Assembly: GCA_963674805.2 (NCBI GenBank)
Contig: CAXXNY010000022.1
Coordinates: 186,001 to 250,000, forward strand
From: CALMFG01 sp963674805
GTDB taxonomy: Bacteria > Bacillota > Clostridia > Christensenellales > CALMFG01
Direction: 5' to 3'
Length of the DNA stretch: 64,000 bases
Shown: positions 26,370 to 34,619 of the stretch, piece after piece
Layout of the letters: every line of letters starts with the position of its first letter
Numbering within the stretch: the first letter of the stretch is position 1
Program-made: the position numbers and the translations under genes
The notes under the pieces: generated by a model
What the model saw: only the letters and a program-made list of their open reading frames with translations
Databases searched by the model: none
Told to the model about the DNA's origin: nothing

Positions 26370-27320
26370 CTAGTTTGTATCCGCTTCCAATGGTCCAGCG
26401 AGTTCTTCTGTATAGAACAGCTTTCCGGGCAGAGTCGGCATGAACGATGACGGAATCCATATACTCGGTTCATAGCGCAGTGTGACCCATAATGAGACGC
26501 CCTGCCACTGCATCCCGCGTCCAAAGATTCCCTCGGCGCCACCGATTGCTTTATCCGCTTTCATAAACAGTCCCGGTCCTACTGTATTTGCTCTGCAAGG
26601 TACCAGCGTGGTTCTGCTCTTAAAGCTGGTTAATGCGTTCTGTTCAATCGTCAACGGGTGCAGTTGTGCGCCCAGCCGATAAGCCGGTTTGCGCCATTCT
26701 TCTTCACTGCTGAATTCCGCAGCAAAATGAGGTTCCCAGAATGCAATATGGAATACACGGCCGATGCCGTATACCAGTCCCAATATGCCGCCGTCCGCCT
26801 TTATCTTGGTGATTTTTTCTTCATAGTGCGGCAGGTCTTCTTTTGTTGCGAAATTGCGCTGGCTTTCCGGTACTGTTAAGTCGCCCAGCGGTTTATAAAA
26901 CGCTTCCTGCATCGCATTATAAAAGGATCCTTTGTTGCTCTTGTCGAGTGTATTTCCGTCTTTGTCGCTCCACTCATCCATATTAAAACAATGCACATGT
27001 TTTGCGTCCACATTCCATTGCTTTAAAAAGTACACGACCCATCTGTACATCCCCATCGGGCCCACCGGCAGTATCAATGCAAGCTGTTTGCCCGCATCCC
27101 TTGCCTCTTTGATTGTCAGTGCAATTTCATGGCCGTAATATACATTGAAATCACTCAGGCTTTTTACCGGCACGGGTTCAAAATCCTTATGCCAAAAAGA
27201 CTGCCTGTCGGTCGCTTCTTCAGGTTTATGCGAACAACACTTGTCAATCTTTTCAAGATCCCAGCCTTTTGGGAAGAAATCTTCCATCAAGGATCCTTCT
27301 CTTGTTGTTAAGAAATCCAT
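26370..27320 (-). CDS. Glucosamine-6-phosphate isomerase/deaminase-like protein (NagB superfamily, divergent)
   Basis: A 316-residue NagB-fold protein, longer than NagB (about 266) by an N-terminal extension. HCFNMDEW matches the catalytic FNMDE segment of NagB, and HIAFWEP matches HIAFNEP. The segment that should read GVGNDGH reads GIGRVFH, so the ring-opening Asp (Asp141 in E. coli NagB) is replaced, while the following His and the Glu are kept. The phosphate loop is also altered (LPVGPMGM instead of LPTGGTP). It heads the long operon, with GAAGGAG seven bases before its ATG. It may isomerise or deaminate an unusual sugar, possibly not phosphorylated. Fold secure, activity uncertain. Confidence 0.8.
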   Translation of the reverse strand: MDFLTTREGSLMEDFFPKGWDLEKIDKCCSHKPEEATDRQSFWHKDFEPVPVKSLSDFNVYYGHEIALTIKEARDAGKQLALILPVGPMGMYRWVVYFLKQWNVDAKHVHCFNMDEWSDKDGNTLDKSNKGSFYNAMQEAFYKPLGDLTVPESQRNFATKEDLPHYEEKITKIKADGGILGLVYGIGRVFHIAFWEPHFAAEFSSEEEWRKPAYRLGAQLHPLTIEQNALTSFKSRTTLVPCRANTVGPGLFMKADKAIGGAEGIFGRGMQWQGVSLWVTLRYEPSIWIPSSFMPTLPGKLFYTEELAGPLEADTN

Positions 27321-27353
27321 TTTGCTACTCCTTCGCTTGTAGTAATGCTGTTT

Positions 27354-27381
27354 ATTATATCAATTTAAAAATGACAGCCAA
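27354..27381 (-). promoter_or_regulatory. Probable promoter of the long sugar operon
   Basis: On the minus strand TTGGCT (complement of 27376-27381), a 16-base spacer and TATAAT (complement of 27354-27359), about 34 bases upstream of the NagB-like ATG. The 190-base region upstream to the ROK stop is very AT-rich and shows no clear operator. Confidence 0.5.
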
Positions 27382-27512
27382 TAACGAGATACTTCTTTTC
27401 ATTCTGAAAAATACTATATTAACTATATTCGCCGTGACTTCTCAAATTCCTTTTTATTTTTTAGTTTTTTTATTTTCTGAATGAAATAATGTGAGTAAAA
27501 AAACAAAATCGA

Positions 27513-28739
27513 CTAATTTATTGCAATATCTGCAAGTATATTGTTAAATATATGGCTGCGCATCATATTGAGCCCGCCGATCAGCGTCGCCCTGCTGCCA
27601 ATCTCGGATATCCGGATATCCGGTTCGGTATAGGTCCCTTTTCTCACGAAATACTTGATTTTCTCCAGAGTGACCTGATTATTTGGTTTGATTTTTCCGC
27701 CTAAGACAATAATGTCCGGATCCAACAGCATGATGACGTTGATAATACTGAGCGCCCATATCTTAATGTAACGGTCATAAATCTCCTGAACATCATAATC
27801 CATCATCTGAATCGCCTGCTCGATTAAATCAATGCTCGCTTTTTGCGCGCCCTGTTTTTCCATCAAACTTTTCAATTTAACCGCTTTTCCATTTCCCATC
27901 GCATCATTTAATTCCGTTAGCAGTTTTCCAACTCCGGCGTTTGATTCCATGCATCCGACACTGCTGTGATCGTCATTAAAGTCATCGACATCCACGAACA
28001 TGCTGCCAATTTCCCCCGCTGCATTTGTTGCGCCCTTATGGGGCTTGCCGTCAATCACAATCCCGGCGCCGATTCCGGTTGGCTCGGTGATGGCGATATA
28101 AACCAGAATGTTGCGGTCAGGGTAAACCTCATACGCCAGCCCAATAGCAGACAATGACGATTCATTGCACAGGACCACCGGCGCATCGATGATGTTTTCA
28201 ATATAATCGGATAAATTAATCTCATCAAAACTGAAAATATTCGGAATCCGGCTGACCGTATTGCTGCTTTCATTGACTACGCCTGGAACCGACATGCCGA
28301 CCGCAAGCACATTAATGTTGCTGTATTCGGTATTCTTTAATAACTTGCTGTACGCCGTTGTCAGGCCCTGCTTAAACAGCTCCAGGTTTAATCCCTGTTC
28401 AAAATGGTATTCTTCCGTGTCCAGTATCTTTCCGTCAAGATTCGTTAAATAGCTGATAATCTTTTCATGATAAATATCAATAAAAACGATATGCCCGAAA
28501 TCGCTGTTAAGCCGCAGGATTTCCGGGTGGCGGCCGATGTCCGTCTGTTCCTTGCCTACGTTAATAATGATGCCCTTATTCTTCAACAAATTTAACACTC
28601 TGCTGATTGTGGAAACACTCAGATTGGTGCCCTTGCCAATATCAATCGAAGAAGCTTCTCCGTTATTAATAATGGTGTTCAGAATTTTTAGTATGTTTTG
28701 CTCTTTTGCAGAAAGGTTAAGTTTATTAATGTCAATCAT
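27513..28739 (-). CDS. ROK family transcriptional regulator (NagC/XylR-like)
   Basis: A 408-residue protein with an N-terminal winged helix (SSIDIGKGTNLSVSTISRVLNLLKN is the helix-turn-helix region, about residues 34-57) and a ROK sugar-kinase-like domain. The latter includes IDIYHEKI, AVGMSVPGVV, GAGIVIDGKPHKGATNAAGEIG and a C-terminal VLGGKI. The zinc-binding Cys cluster of classical ROK proteins appears reduced to SVGCMESNAG. It stands directly upstream of, and co-directional with, the NagB-like/ABC/dehydrogenase operon and is its likely regulator. AGAGGG six bases before the ATG fixes the start. Confidence 0.9.
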   Translation of the reverse strand: MIDINKLNLSAKEQNILKILNTIINNGEASSIDIGKGTNLSVSTISRVLNLLKNKGIIINVGKEQTDIGRHPEILRLNSDFGHIVFIDIYHEKIISYLTNLDGKILDTEEYHFEQGLNLELFKQGLTTAYSKLLKNTEYSNINVLAVGMSVPGVVNESSNTVSRIPNIFSFDEINLSDYIENIIDAPVVLCNESSLSAIGLAYEVYPDRNILVYIAITEPTGIGAGIVIDGKPHKGATNAAGEIGSMFVDVDDFNDDHSSVGCMESNAGVGKLLTELNDAMGNGKAVKLKSLMEKQGAQKASIDLIEQAIQMMDYDVQEIYDRYIKIWALSIINVIMLLDPDIIVLGGKIKPNNQVTLEKIKYFVRKGTYTEPDIRISEIGSRATLIGGLNMMRSHIFNNILADIAIN

Positions 28740-28863
28740 TGTATTCCCTCTTCCCTTTGAATAGAGAAAATTATATCATATATATTTGTTTTCTGAAAGA
28801 ATATAATTGCATCGTGAAAAAATGTATGAATAACAGCCGAAATCAAAGAAGTTTTCACTTTAT

Positions 28864-28890
28864 CAAAAAAAGCGTGGATAACACGCTTTT
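28864..28890 (-). terminator. Rho-independent terminator after galK
   Basis: On the minus strand AAAAGCGTG and CACGCTTTT pair around a 5-base loop and are followed by a run of T residues (complement of the A run from 28865). It lies 17 bases after the galK stop. Confidence 0.85.
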
Positions 28891-28906
28891 GATTTAGTCT
28901 TATATT

Positions 28907-30082
28907 TCACCAATCCTTCACTTCTCTTGCGCCTTCACCGGCTGATGACCGGTAAAAAGACGGTGCAATTCCGGTTTTGGATTGATACTGCGCTGCCATT
29001 TGCTGCTCAAACGCATCCGCCTGATCTTTTTTTACAATGCTGATATTGCATCCGCCGAATCCGCCTCCCGTCATGCGTGAGCCGGCAACCCCCGGAAGCG
29101 TCACCGCGATGTCAAAGGCCGCATCCAGTTCCGGCCCGGTTGCCTCATAATCATCGCGCATCGAATCATTGGCTTCGCATAGCAGTCTTCCAAACGCGCT
29201 GATATCACCGTCTTTCAGCACCTTAACAGCCGCTTTGGTTCTTGCTTCCTCGGTCACACAGTGCCGGGCGCGTTTAAACAATGTTGCGTCCTTAAAATAG
29301 TCTTTAAAGCCCATCAATGTATCATAGTCTATTTCACAAAGATATCGGTAATTCCCGCCGTTTTGATTGATTACCTCAAGCGCCTGTTCACACTCGCTGC
29401 GCCGCTGGTTATACTGCGACTCAGTCAGTTTGTGCGGAGCATTCGTATTGGTGATGACAATAGTATAGTCCCCTAAATCCAGCGGAACCTGCTCATAGTT
29501 CAGCGTCGCACAGTCCAGAATCATTGCATGATTGGCTTTTGCATTCGCTGAAATAAATTGGTCCATAATCCCGCAGTTCATGCCGACATATTCGTTTTCA
29601 GCCTTTTGGCACAGCACCGCAATCTCCTTCATGTCCGGATGGTCATTCCCGCCGAGTGCAGACAGCGCCAATGCGGTGACAACTTCGATTGAGGCCGATG
29701 ATGAAAGCCCCGCCCCGTACGGCACCGTACCATGGTAATACAAATCGCATCCAATAAGCGGGTACCCCGCCTGCTGCAAGACATATGCCACACCCAATTG
29801 GTAGTTTCCCCAGTTTAGGCGTTTGTAATCCGCCAACTTCCCGATGTCAGCGCTGACCCTGTCGGGCAGACTGGACACTGCAAGATTGATTTGCTGCGTG
29901 CCGTTTGGCCGCACAATAACCGTGTTTTTATAGTCCAAACCAACCGGGAAAACGTGTCCGCCGTTATAGTCGATATGTTCCCCGATGAGATTGATGCGGC
30001 CGGGCGCTTCAAAGATACGGATACCCGTTTCATCCCCGCCGTAGATATCAATAAATGCTGCAACCAGTTCCTGATATGTCAT
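28907..30082 (-). CDS. galK: Galactokinase
   Basis: A 391-residue GHMP kinase that phosphorylates galactose at C1 in the Leloir pathway. All three family motifs are present: APGRINLIGEHIDYNGG near residue 26 (galactokinase signature), PYGAGLSSSASIEV near 120 (ATP loop), and GSRMTGGGFGGCNI near 337. Length fits. Its ATG overlaps the galT stop by four bases (ATGA), so the two are co-translated. A strong terminator follows. Confidence 0.97.
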   Translation of the reverse strand: MTYQELVAAFIDIYGGDETGIRIFEAPGRINLIGEHIDYNGGHVFPVGLDYKNTVIVRPNGTQQINLAVSSLPDRVSADIGKLADYKRLNWGNYQLGVAYVLQQAGYPLIGCDLYYHGTVPYGAGLSSSASIEVVTALALSALGGNDHPDMKEIAVLCQKAENEYVGMNCGIMDQFISANAKANHAMILDCATLNYEQVPLDLGDYTIVITNTNAPHKLTESQYNQRRSECEQALEVINQNGGNYRYLCEIDYDTLMGFKDYFKDATLFKRARHCVTEEARTKAAVKVLKDGDISAFGRLLCEANDSMRDDYEATGPELDAAFDIAVTLPGVAGSRMTGGGFGGCNISIVKKDQADAFEQQMAAQYQSKTGIAPSFYRSSAGEGAREVKDW

Positions 30083-31050
30083 TTCGTTTTCTCCAGAAAG
30101 CGTTTGTGCGCCTGCCTTAGTTCCTCCGCCTTTTCTTCGGGCGCCGTCGGATTACAATGCGCCCATGCCCCGGTTTCGGATGAGGCTAAAAACTGCTGTT
30201 TCTCTGCCGAGCGCATTGGAGGAAAAAACTCAATGTGGAAGTGAAAATCATCCACATCCCCGGTATTCACCGGCGCCGCGTGCATGCACATCATATACGG
30301 GAAGTTCATATCGAACAGGCTGTCCAGCATCCCCGTCGCCTGCCTTAAAGTTTCGGCCAGACTGTTCCGCTGTTCGCCGCTTAAATCGGTGATATATTTA
30401 ATGTGCTGTTTAGCGATAATATGAAAGCCATAGGTGAACTCAGAATAAAACGGTACAATCACCGTAAAATGTTCGTCCTCAAAAAGAATCCGTGACTTAG
30501 CTTCCGCCTCCGCCTGCATCCAGTCGCAAAACAGACAGTTCCCGGTTTCGGCCTTATGTTTCCTTGCAAGATCCAGTTCCAATTGCAGTTTTTTGGGGAT
30601 AAACGGATAAGCATAAATCTGACCATGCGGGTGCGGCATTGTAACACCGACCACCTCTCCCCTGTTTTCAAAGATCATGATATATTTTGATTTCTCATAT
30701 GCCTGTAATGCTTCAAACCGCTCGCACCACAAATCCACAATCTTCCGGATATGGTTAGCAGGCAGTTCGGGCAGGGTAGTTGTATGCTCGGATGAATAAA
30801 GAATGACCTCACACTTGCCGTATGACTTTTTTACCTTAAAAAAATCTGTTTCAACATCATCCGGTTCGGGCGGGTCCATCGACAGCGCCGGAAAGTCATT
30901 ATCATAGGCGTATACATCATAGCTTTCCGGTACTTTCCCTGACCCCGGACAAAACGGGCACCAGTCTTTCGGCATCTGCGGGCGGTTTTGCCGCGCCGAT
31001 GCTATCATCACCCAGTCGTCCTTGAACGGATTGTATCGCAATTCTGCCAT
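30079..31050 (-). CDS. galT: Galactose-1-phosphate uridylyltransferase
   Basis: A 323-residue GalT of the HIT superfamily (type-1 class), exchanging UMP between UDP-glucose and galactose 1-phosphate. The start MAELRYNPFKDDWVMIA at 31050 is the conserved N-terminus; the 62 upstream codons in the longest frame are leader. Zinc-site Cys pair is in WCPFCPGS, and the catalytic motif is HPHGQIYAYPF. A second C-terminal HIT-like half contains FHIIAKQH. galE is not in the window. Confidence 0.96.
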   Translation of the reverse strand: MAELRYNPFKDDWVMIASARQNRPQMPKDWCPFCPGSGKVPESYDVYAYDNDFPALSMDPPEPDDVETDFFKVKKSYGKCEVILYSSEHTTTLPELPANHIRKIVDLWCERFEALQAYEKSKYIMIFENRGEVVGVTMPHPHGQIYAYPFIPKKLQLELDLARKHKAETGNCLFCDWMQAEAEAKSRILFEDEHFTVIVPFYSEFTYGFHIIAKQHIKYITDLSGEQRNSLAETLRQATGMLDSLFDMNFPYMMCMHAAPVNTGDVDDFHFHIEFFPPMRSAEKQQFLASSETGAWAHCNPTAPEEKAEELRQAHKRFLEKTK

Positions 31051-31143
31051 CTTTCCTACCCCTCTATATTGTGTTATACGCTTTAATTCAATATTTAAAA
31101 TTAATTTGAAACTAAAAGTAACATTTTTTAATGAAAAACTCAA

Positions 31144-31177
31144 GGTATAATTGAGAATGAAACGCTTTGGCAAGCGT
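31144..31177 (-). promoter_or_regulatory. galTK promoter overlapping a 16-bp palindrome
   Basis: ACGCTT-TGGC-AAGCGT at 31162-31177 is a perfect 6-bp-arm palindrome. On the minus strand it overlaps a candidate -35 (TTGCCA, complement of 31168-31173), with TATACC (complement of 31144-31149) 18 bases downstream. A half-site TATACGCTT recurs at 31076-31084 inside a second possible promoter (TTGAAT, 17 bases, TATAGA). This is a good candidate operator for galTK. Confidence 0.5.
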
Positions 31178-31252
31178 ATAAAAAAATAAGATCCGTTAGT
31201 CAGACGATATTCGGCTAACAATCCCGCATGGCGCAAATATCCACTAAAAGCA

Positions 31253-32209
31253 TCACTCTACATTCAGCGCTTCCAAATCATCCAGAATCATTCGGGTAAA
31301 CGCCAGTCCGCCCTCTGTTGTCAGATGATCAGCATCATCAAAATATTCCAGGTGGTTCTGGAACACTTCATCATGGGAATAATCCAGGAACCATACGCCT
31401 TGTGCATCGGCAAAGTCACCGACCTCCTGCCTGAATTCCGTAATGAACGCTTCTGAAAAACAATCATTATATTGTGTGGTGAACGGTGTCGTCACCAAAA
31501 CCGGCGTAAACTGTTGTGCCTCGCAAATTGAAATAATATCGGATAGATCATTGATCACGTCTGCTTTATACGGCCGGCCTTCTTCAATAAGATCATAAAC
31601 GATCTCAGCCCGCTTTTCGGCAATTTGTGCCAGTTGCTCATCCGAAAGCTGTACTGCTGCTTCATTTCCTTCAGCCGCGGCCAGCGAGCTGTCTGCCGGT
31701 TCTGCAGACTTCTTTTCAAAATACTCTTTAAATGCAACAATATTATAATCGGCCGTTAAAATCGGAAAAAGCCGGTATTTCACATAATCCGCATAGGTGA
31801 ATCCGATAATCTTGTCTTTTGGCAAGAAACTGTAATAGGAGTAATTCCGGGATTCAAATTGATCGGAATGTTCTCCGACATAAAACGAAAAATAAGATAC
31901 CGGAATAAAAACAATACAACCGGGCGATAAATGGTCTTCATAATATTCTAAAATACGCTTGTCATAGCAGTACCGCTGCGCACCGATGGCAAAATTAAAG
32001 CAGACTGCGTCTGTTCCCGCATAAATAAACGCACTCGTGCCATGCGAATTGCCGAGATTGCAGATCTCAATATTGTCCGGGACGTCCTGAAATTTCGCAA
32101 CTTCGTTCATATCCTGGTATGACTCGGTATGAACATAAAGTGCATTCAGCGAAACGAAAAGCGTCAGCCCGATGATAATGAACAGTAATGATTTAATAAA
32201 ATACTTCAT
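31253..32209 (-). CDS. SGNH-hydrolase-like membrane-anchored protein, partner of MBOAT acyltransferase
   Basis: A 318-residue protein with one N-terminal membrane helix (residues about 5-25) and an extracytoplasmic domain. ICNLGNSHGTSAF resembles the Ser-containing first block of SGNH/DltD-like proteins, and DADHLTTEG gives the C-terminal D-x-x-H. It lies 15 bases downstream of the MBOAT gene. Such pairs (AlgI/AlgJ-like, PatA/PatB-like, DltB/DltD-like) transfer acyl groups to surface polymers: the MBOAT moves the acyl group across the membrane and the SGNH-like protein places it. Middle residues about 150-180 form a Glu/Ala-rich insert. Acceptor polymer unknown. Confidence 0.75.
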   Translation of the reverse strand: MKYFIKSLLFIIIGLTLFVSLNALYVHTESYQDMNEVAKFQDVPDNIEICNLGNSHGTSAFIYAGTDAVCFNFAIGAQRYCYDKRILEYYEDHLSPGCIVFIPVSYFSFYVGEHSDQFESRNYSYYSFLPKDKIIGFTYADYVKYRLFPILTADYNIVAFKEYFEKKSAEPADSSLAAAEGNEAAVQLSDEQLAQIAEKRAEIVYDLIEEGRPYKADVINDLSDIISICEAQQFTPVLVTTPFTTQYNDCFSEAFITEFRQEVGDFADAQGVWFLDYSHDEVFQNHLEYFDDADHLTTEGGLAFTRMILDDLEALNVE

Positions 32210-32224
32210 CTTTTGTTCCTTCTA

Positions 32225-33691
32225 TTAAAACTGAAAATAGATAAACTCACTTACTCCCATTTTCCCGAAAATCAGGATGCCTATAACAAAAACATAATAT
32301 GCCGCCCAGCGCAGTGGTAACGGGAATTTTTGCAGAATACCCGCAACACTGTGTTTTCTTTGAACTAAATGAACAACTTCCATCAATATAATAGCGCCGG
32401 CGGCAATCTGCATATCCAGAACAATCATGCCCATAGACACAAGTGTTTGTTTGATATACTGGAAGCTGAAAATGCTGCCGCTGGTTTTAAACAGATGGCT
32501 GACAATATAGAAGGCATCATTGACATTATTCGCTCTGAAAAAAATCCAGGCAAAGCATACCAGGCTGAAAGTCATGATGACCTGAAAAAGCTTGTGTAAA
32601 AAAGGGGCTTTATCCAGCCGTGTCAGCGTAAGCAAAGACTGTTTGACCGGTTTTAAGATATATCCGGCCACAAGATAGACACCATGAAGCAGTCCCCAGA
32701 GGAAAAATGTCCAGTTTGCCCCGTGCCACAAACCGCTGACCACAAACGTAATCAAAAGGTTTAAGTACCAGCGCGGTACAGAGACCCGGTTTCCGCCCAA
32801 AGGAATATAAAGATAGTCTTTAAACCACGTTGAAAGCGAAATATGCCACCGGTGCCAGAATTCCGAGATCGATTTCGAGAAATACGGACGTTTGAAATTC
32901 TGCATTAATTCGAATCCCATTACCCGGGCCGCACCAATCGCGATATCCGAGTATCCCGAAAAATCACAGAAAATCTGGAATGCAAACAGCACAGTCGCAA
33001 GGATCAGTGCCGGTCCCTCAAATCCGGAAGGATTAGCGTATACATTTTCAACCGCAATTGCAATCCTGTCAGCAATGACGATTTTCTTAAACATCCCCCA
33101 CGCCATTAGCCGCAGTCCACTGGTCAGCCGGTCATAATCAAATACCTGTTTTTTCTTAAACTGCGGCAACAGCCGTCCGGCGCGTTCAATCGGTCCGGCG
33201 ACCAACTGCGGGAAAAACGAAACATATAATGCGAAAATCCCAAAATGATGCTCTGCTTTAATTTTCCCGTGATAAACATCAATTGTATAACTAAGCGTTT
33301 GGAATGTATAAAATGATATCCCTATTGGAAGCAGCAGATTAAAGTTAGGAATATGATATGCAGTTCCAAATTGTCCAAAAACCGCACCCAGAGATGCGTT
33401 AAAGAAGTTAAAATATTTAAAGACGAACAGGAGCCCCAGATTTATAAATAAACTGATGAATAAGAACTTCCGTCTTTTTTTCTGTTCGCTTTGTTTCTCC
33501 ATTAAGACACAGGCAAAGTAATCCACACAGGTTGATACCAGAATCAAAATCACATATGCGGGCTTCCAAGCCATATAAAAAAAATAGCTGGCGAGCAGCA
33601 GCAGTATCCAGCGATACCGATGCGGCAAAACAAAATATATGGTAATGACAACCGGAAAAAAGATTAAAAATTCAAAAGAATTAAATAACAA
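32225..33691 (-). CDS. MBOAT family membrane-bound O-acyltransferase (AlgI-like)
   Basis: A 488-residue polytopic enzyme. The AlgI-type signature is FWHRWHISLSTWFKDYLYIPLGG, and the catalytic His lies in SGLWHGANWTFFLWG. The N-terminus SFEFLIFFPVVI is also typical. The start codon is TTG (complement of 33689-33691), with GGTGG about six bases upstream. A consensus promoter lies 50 bases upstream. It probably O-acetylates a cell-surface polysaccharide together with the downstream SGNH-like protein. There is no alginate-type polymerase nearby. Confidence 0.93.
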   Translation of the reverse strand: MLFNSFEFLIFFPVVITIYFVLPHRYRWILLLLASYFFYMAWKPAYVILILVSTCVDYFACVLMEKQSEQKKRRKFLFISLFINLGLLFVFKYFNFFNASLGAVFGQFGTAYHIPNFNLLLPIGISFYTFQTLSYTIDVYHGKIKAEHHFGIFALYVSFFPQLVAGPIERAGRLLPQFKKKQVFDYDRLTSGLRLMAWGMFKKIVIADRIAIAVENVYANPSGFEGPALILATVLFAFQIFCDFSGYSDIAIGAARVMGFELMQNFKRPYFSKSISEFWHRWHISLSTWFKDYLYIPLGGNRVSVPRWYLNLLITFVVSGLWHGANWTFFLWGLLHGVYLVAGYILKPVKQSLLTLTRLDKAPFLHKLFQVIMTFSLVCFAWIFFRANNVNDAFYIVSHLFKTSGSIFSFQYIKQTLVSMGMIVLDMQIAAGAIILMEVVHLVQRKHSVAGILQKFPLPLRWAAYYVFVIGILIFGKMGVSEFIYFQF

Positions 33692-33740
33692 AGCAGCCCA
33701 CCAAAACCCTCATCTTAGTCAGTAATTACAAAATCTATTT

Positions 33741-33770
33741 ATTATATCTCAGGTCATTTCTTTGTGTCAA
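33741..33770 (-). promoter_or_regulatory. Consensus promoter of the MBOAT/SGNH operon
   Basis: On the minus strand TTGACA (complement of 33765-33770), an 18-base spacer and TATAAT (complement of 33741-33746); both boxes are exact consensus. It lies about 50 bases upstream of the TTG start of the MBOAT gene. Confidence 0.78.
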
Positions 33771-33859
33771 ATACGGTTTCGCCGGTCTCATTATTATCAT
33801 AATGCTTTGTATTGACGATTAATCAACATCTGGTTTGTTCTCCAAGCGTGTATGCATCC

Positions 33860-33888
33860 TTGACAAAACGCCTTATAAAAAATATACT
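33860..33888 (+). promoter_or_regulatory. Promoter of the SMR-type gene pair
   Basis: TTGACA at 33860-33865, a 17-base spacer and TATACT at 33883-33888, about 34 bases before the ATG at 33923. It is divergent from the MBOAT promoter about 90 bases away. Confidence 0.78.
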
Positions 33889-33922
33889 TTTACCGATACT
33901 TTTTAACATTAAGGGTGAAATA

Positions 33923-34282
33923 ATGAATCAGTCAAACCAAGCGGTTGCACAAAAGCCAAACCTTTCAGTCGGCATCATTCTGATGCTTGCTTCGGCTGTT
34001 TGCACATCCTTCGGGCAACTCTTTTGGAAGCTTTCAAACGGCCAAATCAATTGGTTTTTATTGTTAGGATTTGTCTTATACGGACTGGGCGCCTTAACGA
34101 TGATTATTGCATTTCGGTTTGGCAAAATGTCCGTGCTTCACCCAATTTTATCCTCAAGCTATGTTATCGCAGTCATTCTCAGTATGACAGTGCTGAACGA
34201 ACCCATCAATACCGTTAAGATTATCGCAATATGTTTTGTCATCGTCGGCGTCATTTTTATCGGCGGAGGTAAAAATGATTAG
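33923..34282 (+). CDS. SMR/EamA-type small membrane transporter subunit, first of a pair
   Basis: A 119-residue protein with four predicted membrane helices: the single-domain EamA/SMR size. The C-terminal helix pair SYVIAVILSMTVLNEPINTVKIIAICFVIVGVIF has the conserved small-transporter pattern 'E(P/x)...K..G...I..GV'. The start at 33923 has AAGGGTG upstream; the longest frame adds an unsupported 37 codons. It overlaps the next gene by eight bases. Paired small EamA proteins, as in ArnE/ArnF, form heterodimers that flip undecaprenyl-phosphate sugars; multidrug exporters are the alternative. The flanking glycan genes favour lipid-linked-sugar flipping. Confidence 0.8.
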   Translation: MNQSNQAVAQKPNLSVGIILMLASAVCTSFGQLFWKLSNGQINWFLLLGFVLYGLGALTMIIAFRFGKMSVLHPILSSSYVIAVILSMTVLNEPINTVKIIAICFVIVGVIFIGGGKND

Positions 34283-34619
34283 ATATTACCTGCTTGTCAT
34301 TTTGATGACCATTCTCGGCGCATTCGGTGCCTATTACTTTAAAACGGCAAATGCAAAATCGGATCAGCTAATCGGCGTCATCAAATCAAAAACGCTGTAT
34401 ATCGGTATCCTGTTTTACCTGTTAGGTGCATTGCTCAATATCTATGTCCTCAAGTATCTGCCATATAATATCGTGCTACCGACAACCTCTATCACTTATA
34501 TTTGGTCAATGCTGATTGCACATAAGTTCTTAGGCGAACATATAACCAAACGTCAGATTTACGGTCTGGTATTCATTATCGCGGGCGTTATTCTGCTCGC
34601 TGTTTCAAACATCATTTAA
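34275..34619 (+). CDS. SMR/EamA-type small membrane transporter subunit, second of a pair
   Basis: A 114-residue protein with four membrane helices, starting at the ATG at 34275 inside the end of its partner; GGAGGT sits four bases upstream. The segment YFKTANAKSD...YIGILFYLLGALLNIYVLKYLPYNIVLP and the C-terminal FLGEHITKRQIYGLVFIIAGVILL match the EamA/SMR pattern with the conserved Glu in helix 4's approach. Overlapping, tandem, non-identical SMR subunits usually work as an obligate antiparallel heterodimer. Its stop overlaps, tail to tail, the end of the minus-strand gene by four bases. Confidence 0.8.
   Translation: MIRYYLLVILMTILGAFGAYYFKTANAKSDQLIGVIKSKTLYIGILFYLLGALLNIYVLKYLPYNIVLPTTSITYIWSMLIAHKFLGEHITKRQIYGLVFIIAGVILLAVSNII

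Noticed and set aside
31161..31175. Possible catabolite-control (cre) site near galT
   Set aside because: The sequence is one base short of the cre spacing; the 16-bp palindrome explains it better.
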